This document shows positions 6,385 to 10,423 of a stretch of DNA of 10,423 nucleotides, piece after piece. Position numbers and translations under genes: made by a program. Origin of the DNA: an uncultured Duganella sp. GTDB lineage: Bacteria > Pseudomonadota > Gammaproteobacteria > Burkholderiales > Burkholderiaceae. Location: contig CAMLRG010000189.1 of the NCBI GenBank assembly GCA_946482335.1, forward strand, positions 1 through 10,423, given 5' to 3'. Positions within the stretch are counted from its first letter, which is position 1; the number at the start of each line of letters is the position of its first letter. The notes under the pieces were generated by a model, which was not told where the DNA came from, ran no database searches, and saw only the letters and a list, made by a program, of their open reading frames with translations.

Positions 6385-7235
6385 AGCGGCACCCGGTAGC
6401 GGTAGCCGCGGAAGCTGAAGATGGCTTGCTTGGGCAGCAGTTTGTCGAGCACCAGGCCGGGGGCGACTTCCTCGCCTTCCCGCCGCAGGACTTTGTCGAT
6501 CAGGAGCAGGCGGTCGGCGGGGTTTTTCGAGTACATGTAGCCGCCGAGCGCAATCGCGGGAATGGCGCGCTGGATCGGTTCGGGCAGCTCGTGCAGGGAT
6601 TGCACGTATTCTTCGGCCGGTGCCGGCGTTGCCGGTGCCGCGTTTGCCCCGCTCGGTCCAGGCTCACTTTGCCGCGCGGCGGCCGCCATGCGCGCCGGTT
6701 CTGTGGTGCGTGGGGCGGCACCTGGGGACGCGGGCTGCGCCGCAACGCTGCCCGTGGCGGCGGCCTTGGCCGGTGGCGCGGACGCGGTTGGCTGCGCCGG
6801 GCCAGGCGGTGGCAACGGCGTGGATGCCGACGGTGTAGGCTGCGCCGCGTCAGGCGGAGGCGACGCCGTGGTTGCGGACGCTGGGGGTTGCGCCGCGCTG
6901 AGCGAAGGGGAAGCGGCGGCTGCGGGCGCGGGCGGTGGCACCGCGCTGCGCGCAGGCGAAGCGGTGGCGGGCACGGTTGGCTGGGCCGCGCCAGGCGAAG
7001 GTGCCGTCACGGAGACTTGGGCCTGGATGGCAGCCTGCTGCTGGCGTACCAGCATCGTCGCCAATCCGGCGATTGCGGCCCCCATCAACACCATCGCCAC
7101 GATGAGGGGCGTGCGCCGCCGGCCTCTGCCCTGCCCTGCCGGCGCGCTGGTGAGCGTTGGTGCGTGGATGGTCGGTGCGCTGCCGATCTGGCGTTCCGCC
7201 TGCGCTTTCTTCAGTGCTTCGAGAATATAGGACAT
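6381..7235 (-). CDS. gspB: GspB, general secretion pathway protein B
   Basis: The 284-residue inner-membrane protein starts with the typical [16 protein letters not shown], a short cytoplasmic segment also seen in ExeB/GspB. The membrane helix is at about 43-63, then a Pro/Ala/Ser-rich periplasmic linker (70-205), part of which is built of 16-residue repeats (80-156). The C-terminal T2SSB domain covers about 215-284: [21 protein letters not shown], then [19 protein letters not shown] text, ending [10 protein letters not shown]. With GspA it is known to help insert the type II secretin through the peptidoglycan. The ATG at 7235 has GGGGAAA just upstream and lies one base after the gspA stop. 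An open extension to 7322 overlaps gspA and is not used. The T2SS core genes are not in this window. Confidence 0.93.
   Translation of the reverse strand: MSYILEALKKAQAERQIGSAPTIHAPTLTSAPAGQGRGRRRTPLIVAMVLMGAAIAGLATMLVRQQQAAIQAQVSVTAPSPGAAQPTVPATASPARSAVPPPAPAAAASPSLSAAQPPASATTASPPPDAAQPTPSASTPLPPPGPAQPTASAPPAKAAATGSVAAQPASPGAAPRTTEPARMAAAARQSEPGPSGANAAPATPAPAEEYVQSLHELPEPIQRAIPAIALGGYMYSKNPADRLLLIDKVLRREGEEVAPGLVLDKLLPKQAIFSFRGYRYRVPL
6768..6998 (-). repeat. Imperfect 48-bp tandem repeat in gspB
   Basis: About five units of 16 codons (one shortened to 15) follow each other with the pattern SPxxxAAQPxxSATx[17 protein letters not shown] and [16 protein letters not shown] are the clearest. At DNA level, GGCTGCGCCG-like anchors on the plus strand recur at 6790, 6838, 6886, 6934 and 6979, that is every 48 bases with one 45-base step. 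They encode the flexible periplasmic linker of GspB. Confidence 0.7.
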
Positions 7236-7236
7236 A

Positions 7237-8973
7237 TTATTTCCCCACCGCCTGCAAGCGTGGATCGTTCGCCGCGCCAGGCTGGGACAGGCGGATGAAG
7301 GTTTTCGGTCCGGCCACGCCATCGGCCTTCAACCCTTGGGCGGCCTGGAATTCGCGCAAATAGCGCAGGGTGTCGCCAGCCAGCGGCTGGTTGTCGCGTG
7401 GCTTCCTCGCGCCGTTCATGTGTGCCAGGCGGCGCGCGAGCCAATCGACTTCGGGCCCCTTGTCGCCGGCTTCGACTTCATCGCGCCAGTTGCGCGGCGC
7501 GCGCCAGAAGGTCGTGAAGCTGCCGTCGAAGCGGGCTTCCAGCGTGTCCAGCGCGACTTTCTCGCTGCCGCGCGCTCCGGACAGCGTGGCGCTGCGCTCG
7601 TCGAGCGCGGTCAGGAGCGCGACCGTGGGCTGCACCGGATCGTCGCGCAGCTTGATGATGACGGGCCGGTCCAGTTTGCGGATTTCATCCAGGCCGCCTT
7701 TGGTCTGCAGGCAGCGCAATTGCCGCCTGGCCGCTTCGGCGCAACCCTCGCCTGGGGCCAGGGCGAGATCCCATTGGGCGGCCAGCAGGCCCAGGGCGGC
7801 TTCCATGCTCAGCGCGCCAGGCGCCACGACTGGCGCAGGCGTGGCGGCACCGGGGGCGGCTGCGCCGGCCTGCGCAGTGGCCGAGGCCGGGGCTGGCGAC
7901 GGTGGCGTTTCAGCGGCGCGCCCTGTCCCGGCCTGCTCCGGAGCGGTGGCCCGCTCGCCTGCCGCTGATGGCTGCGCGCTGGCGCCAGCCCGGATGCTTG
8001 CAGCCGACGGTGGCACCACGGCGGAAGCCGCCGCGGCCGCCACACCAGCCGGCGCGCGCTCCGCCGGCATCAACTGCCAGGCGGCCGCCGCGGTCAGCGC
8101 GGCCCCTGCCAGCACGCCGGCGGCGGCCAGGCGCCATGGCCGGTGGCGGGACGGCGCGCCCTCGCCGGCAAACACTTCCTCTGCCGCGCGGCGCAGGATG
8201 GTGGGGTTCACTTGCGCACGGTTCTCGACGTAAGCCCCCAACAGCGCCCGGTCGCACAGCAAGTTGATACGGCGCGGCACGCCCTTGCTCAACTGGTGCA
8301 CCCGGCGCAGCACGCCTTGGGGGAACAATTCCGCCGCCCCAGCGCCAGCGACGGCCAGGCGGTGCTGGATGTAGCTGCCCACTTCCGGCTCCGACAACGG
8401 CCCCAGGTGATAACGCGCGATCACGCGCTGCGCCAGCTGTTCAAGTTCCGGCCGTGCCAGCATCTGGCGCAATTCCGGCTGCCCGATCAGGATGATCTGC
8501 AGCAGTTTGCGCTCGCTGGTTTCCAGGTTGGTCAGTAAGCGAAGCTGCTCCAGCACGTCGGCCGACAGGTTCTGCGCCTCGTCGATCACCAGCACATTAT
8601 TCAGGCCGGATGCATGCGATGCCAGCAGATAGCCATTGATCGCATCCACATAAGCCTTGACGCTGTGCGCTGTACCCGGCAGCGCGATATGGAATTCTTC
8701 GCACACCGACTGCAGCAATTCCTCGACCGTCAGCTTGGGATTGAAGATATAGGCCAGCCGGCAATCGGCCGGAATCTGCTCCATGAAGCAGCGGCACACC
8801 GTGGTCTTGCCGGCGCCGATCTCGCCGGTCAGCAACACGAAGCCGCCGCCGCTCCCTACCCCATACAGCAGGTGCGCCAGCGCCTCGCGGTGCCGTTCAC
8901 TCATGAACAGGTAGCGCGGGTCGGGGGCAATCGAGAATGGCTGCTGTTTGAGGTTGAAGTATTGCGTGTACAT
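7237..8973 (-). CDS. gspA: GspA/ExeA-type AAA+ ATPase with periplasmic peptidoglycan-binding domain
   Basis: This 578-residue protein starts MYTQYFNLKQQPFSIAPDPR, typical of ExeA. The cytoplasmic ATPase holds Walker A GEIGAGKTT (50-58), Walker B VLVIDEAQN (127-135), a sensor-like LIGQPEL (162-168) and GVPRRINLLCDRALL (231-245). A membrane helix at about 282-301 leads to an Ala/Pro-rich linker (305-395). A degenerate C39-peptidase-like domain follows (about 395-500, with RCLQTKGGLDEIRKLDRP and VALLTALDE), and then a peptidoglycan-binding fold near 530-570 (LRYLREFQAAQGLKADGVAG). ExeA with ExeB is known to bind peptidoglycan and assist secretin assembly in type II secretion. The start lies 9 bases after the preceding gene's stop, with a weak Shine-Dalgarno sequence. 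The order gspA-gspB is the usual one. Confidence 0.94.
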   Translation of the reverse strand: MYTQYFNLKQQPFSIAPDPRYLFMSERHREALAHLLYGVGSGGGFVLLTGEIGAGKTTVCRCFMEQIPADCRLAYIFNPKLTVEELLQSVCEEFHIALPGTAHSVKAYVDAINGYLLASHASGLNNVLVIDEAQNLSADVLEQLRLLTNLETSERKLLQIILIGQPELRQMLARPELEQLAQRVIARYHLGPLSEPEVGSYIQHRLAVAGAGAAELFPQGVLRRVHQLSKGVPRRINLLCDRALLGAYVENRAQVNPTILRRAAEEVFAGEGAPSRHRPWRLAAAGVLAGAALTAAAAWQLMPAERAPAGVAAAAASAVVPPSAASIRAGASAQPSAAGERATAPEQAGTGRAAETPPSPAPASATAQAGAAAPGAATPAPVVAPGALSMEAALGLLAAQWDLALAPGEGCAEAARRQLRCLQTKGGLDEIRKLDRPVIIKLRDDPVQPTVALLTALDERSATLSGARGSEKVALDTLEARFDGSFTTFWRAPRNWRDEVEAGDKGPEVDWLARRLAHMNGARKPRDNQPLAGDTLRYLREFQAAQGLKADGVAGPKTFIRLSQPGAANDPRLQAVGK

Positions 8974-8982
8974 GGTCGGCGC

Positions 8983-9456
8983 TTAGCGCAACGCAGGCGG
9001 CAGGGGCTTGAATTTGGCGCAGTATATCTTGGATCGCGTATTGAAATAGACGATGCGGCTGCCCGGCTTGGACTCCCGGACCGGATAGCGCGAAGTGTCG
9101 ATTTTCGCATACGACATGCCATCCTGCCGCTGGATCGCCTTTTCCAGCTCTTCCGGCGTGGTATCGGCCACGGCGCCGACAAAACGGTAAGGGAAGCTTT
9201 CATCGCTGACGATCACTTCCAGTACCGGCACGCCCCACAGCATGGCGTCGTCGGTACGGAACCAGTAGGCGCCGCCTTCGCGTTTATACGGGGGGCCGAA
9301 ATGCTGGCGCAGGTAATCGAAGAAATAGCGGTTGGAGGTCTGGTCGCGGCACAGCAAGCCATTGCCCAGGACGACACCAAAATGGGAAGGCGGCGCGGCT
9401 TGCGCCAGGGAACAGGCCGCCATCAGGCCAGCCGCGAGGGCGCGCAATCCCGGCAT
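8983..9456 (-). CDS. Secreted protein of unknown function (157 aa)
   Basis: I do not recognise this family. The protein has a clear signal peptide (about 1-20, ending AQA before APPSHFG), so it is probably periplasmic. The mature part of about 137 residues is mixed alpha/beta with many aromatic residues (NRYFFDYLRQHFGPP, GGAYWFRTDDAMLWGV). It has exactly two cysteines, C36 near the start and C146 near the end, which could form one disulfide. There is no lipobox and no membrane helix beyond the signal. It lies 3 bases after the small upstream gene and 9 bases before gspA, so it is transcribed with the secretion genes; a role beside GspA/GspB is inference from position only. The ATG at 9456 was chosen because it begins the signal peptide. 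Confidence 0.85.
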   Translation of the reverse strand: MPGLRALAAGLMAACSLAQAAPPSHFGVVLGNGLLCRDQTSNRYFFDYLRQHFGPPYKREGGAYWFRTDDAMLWGVPVLEVIVSDESFPYRFVGAVADTTPEELEKAIQRQDGMSYAKIDTSRYPVRESKPGSRIVYFNTRSKIYCAKFKPLPPALR

Positions 9457-9459
9457 CGC

Positions 9460-9645
9460 TTACAGCTTCTGGAACCAGGCACGGTTCGCACTGATCTTGG
9501 CTTTGGCGGAAGGGGGCAGCGCTTCATAACAGCCAGGGTATTGCTTCAGGGAACCTTCACGGATCTCCTTCTGCAAACCATTGATCAGGAACACGTATAC
9601 CGTTCCACCTTGGTCGGTCTTCTTGGTTCCCAAATACTTGATCAT
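9460..9645 (-). CDS. Small cytoplasmic protein of unknown function (61 aa)
   Basis: I do not recognise this protein. It begins MIKYLGTKKTDQGGTVYVFL, has a likely beta-hairpin at the start, one cysteine (PGCYEALPPSAKAK) and a basic, aromatic end (ANRAWFQKL). There is no signal peptide or membrane helix. A longer open frame reaches 9834, but the ATG at 9645 has an excellent AGGAGAGGA ribosome binding site five bases upstream, a promoter lies just behind it, and the extension (arginine- and cysteine-rich) looks non-coding. It is the first gene of the five-gene minus-strand run that ends with mobB; the next gene starts 3 bases after its stop. Confidence 0.75.
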   Translation of the reverse strand: MIKYLGTKKTDQGGTVYVFLINGLQKEIREGSLKQYPGCYEALPPSAKAKISANRAWFQKL

Positions 9646-9666
9646 AAATGTCCTCTCCTGACGAGC

Positions 9667-9694
9667 ATTATGACATTTCAGGGCGAAATCACAA
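9667..9694 (-). promoter_or_regulatory. Promoter of the five-gene gspAB run, with palindrome in the spacer
   Basis: On the minus strand TTGTGA (9694-9689) is followed after 16 bases by CATAAT (9672-9667), each box 4 or 5 of 6 to the sigma-70 consensus. The spacer is nearly filled by the inverted repeat ATTTC-GCCCT-GAAAT (9689-9675), placed where a repressor could block polymerase. The first ATG (9645) is about 15 bases beyond the expected start point. Confidence 0.5.
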
Positions 9695-9839
9695 ATTTTT
9701 AACCTCCCCCGCCTGCATTTCAGTATCGGAAATTTGCAGTTGGCTCCCCGTTTTCGCGCGTCTGTCTTTTTCCGGGCCAGGAGCGGCGCCGATCCGCGTA
9801 TCGTTCCAGCATCACCAATCCTGAACAGTGACAATCAAA

Positions 9840-10423
9840 ATGAATAAGCTGATCACCTACGGCGCCGCCTTTTCGCTGATCGCGCTGGGCGTCTCGGCCC
9901 TGCATGCCAGCCCATCGGAGACCGAAAAGAAGGCCGATGCCACCCCGACCCGCGAAAACCGCCCGGTGACAGCCTTTTCGCGCATTGAACTGGAAGGCCC
10001 CTACAGGGTGCTGATCAATGCCCAGGGCGCGCCGGCAGTGGAAGTCAGCGGTCCCAAGCGCCAGGTCGAGCAACTGGAAACCGTGGTCCAGGGCGATACC
10101 CTGCACGTGCGCCCGATCCGCCGCAACCAATGGGTGTTCAGCTTCGGCAAGCAGCGCGAGCCGGTGATCGTGAAAATCAGCGCCAGCGGCCTGAAAGCCC
10201 TCAGCATGAGCGGCAGCGGCGATGTCGAGCTGGAGCGCGTCGACAGCAACGAGCTGAAGCTGATTTCGACCGGGCCGGGCGACTTGAGCGTTTCCGGCAA
10301 CGCCACCGAACTGACCGTCAAAGCCAGCGGCAGTGGCGACATGCACTTGCACCGCATGCGGGCCGCCAATGTCAATCTGGTCATGACCGGTCCTGGCGAT
10401 GTGAGCGCACCGGCCATCACCGG
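9840..10423 (+). CDS. Secreted DUF2807 (head GIN domain) beta-solenoid protein, partial at 3' end
   Basis: The frame starts at ATG 9840 and runs off the window after 194 residues. A signal peptide covers about 1-23 (ending LHA), then a short charged linker and a domain opening PVTAFSRIELEGPYRVLI, which is characteristic of DUF2807 (putative auto-transporter adhesin head GIN). The later part has turn motifs SGSGD (124-128), TGPGD (144-148), SGSGD (163-167) and TGPGD (183-187), spaced about 20 residues apart as in a beta-solenoid. The family is found in the periplasm or at the surface; its molecular role is not known. No good Shine-Dalgarno sequence precedes the ATG. It is divergent from the gspAB run; the 194-bp gap contains the promoter at 9667-9694 and nothing else I can support, and no clear plus-strand promoter. 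Confidence 0.85.
   Translation, partial: MNKLITYGAAFSLIALGVSALHASPSETEKKADATPTRENRPVTAFSRIELEGPYRVLINAQGAPAVEVSGPKRQVEQLETVVQGDTLHVRPIRRNQWVFSFGKQREPVIVKISASGLKALSMSGSGDVELERVDSNELKLISTGPGDLSVSGNATELTVKASGSGDMHLHRMRAANVNLVMTGPGDVSAPAIT

Noticed and set aside
8614..9702. 362-residue plus-strand frame
   Set aside because: It runs antisense across gspA and the secreted unknown gene, both well supported, and crosses their junction.
9646..9834. N-terminal extension of the 61-residue protein
   Set aside because: It would cover the promoter; the ATG at 9645 has a much better ribosome binding site and the extension has an unlikely composition.

Overview
The window looks like chromosomal DNA from a GC-rich betaproteobacterium, most likely of the Oxalobacteraceae (Massilia, Duganella or Janthinobacterium type). 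This rests on the high GC at third codon positions, the FimV-like and GspA/GspB proteins, the bufferin pair and a YjfB-type motility protein. The assignment is by gene content and protein style, not by a database search.

Layout, left to right. Positions 1-54 may hold the tail of a plus-strand gene. Positions 67-274 (minus) look like an independent small structured RNA: a good sigma-70 promoter, at least four hairpins and an intrinsic terminator. Next is a minus-strand gene for a short FimV-like membrane protein (331-1551). Divergent from it is a plus-strand group: class II fumarase fumC, a small S4-domain RNA-binding protein, and a small helical protein that resembles the N-terminal part of DUF883.

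This group meets, tail to tail and with a 21-bp overlap, a minus-strand bufferin operon. That operon has a secreted four-cysteine precursor peptide (bufA, DUF2282) followed by one 534-residue protein that joins the MNIO maturase (BufB, DUF692) to its partner (BufC, DUF2063), normally two genes. The joint is encoded by a palindrome that looks like a REP element and is translated in frame. This is the most interesting point in the window.

Further right, still on the minus strand, is yjfB, with its own terminator and a convincing FliA (sigma-28) promoter whose -35 box overlaps the mobB stop codon. Upstream of it is a compact five-gene run from 9645 down to 5863: a 61-residue unknown protein, a 157-residue secreted unknown protein, gspA (ExeA-type ATPase with a peptidoglycan-binding end), gspB, and mobB (molybdenum cofactor). 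Junctions are 3, 9, 1 and -3/-4 nt, so they are probably co-transcribed from a promoter at 9667-9694. GspA and GspB are known partners that help place the type II secretion secretin in the cell wall; the two unknown proteins may belong with them, and mobB looks like a passenger. The right edge cuts a divergent plus-strand gene for a secreted DUF2807 (head GIN) beta-solenoid protein.
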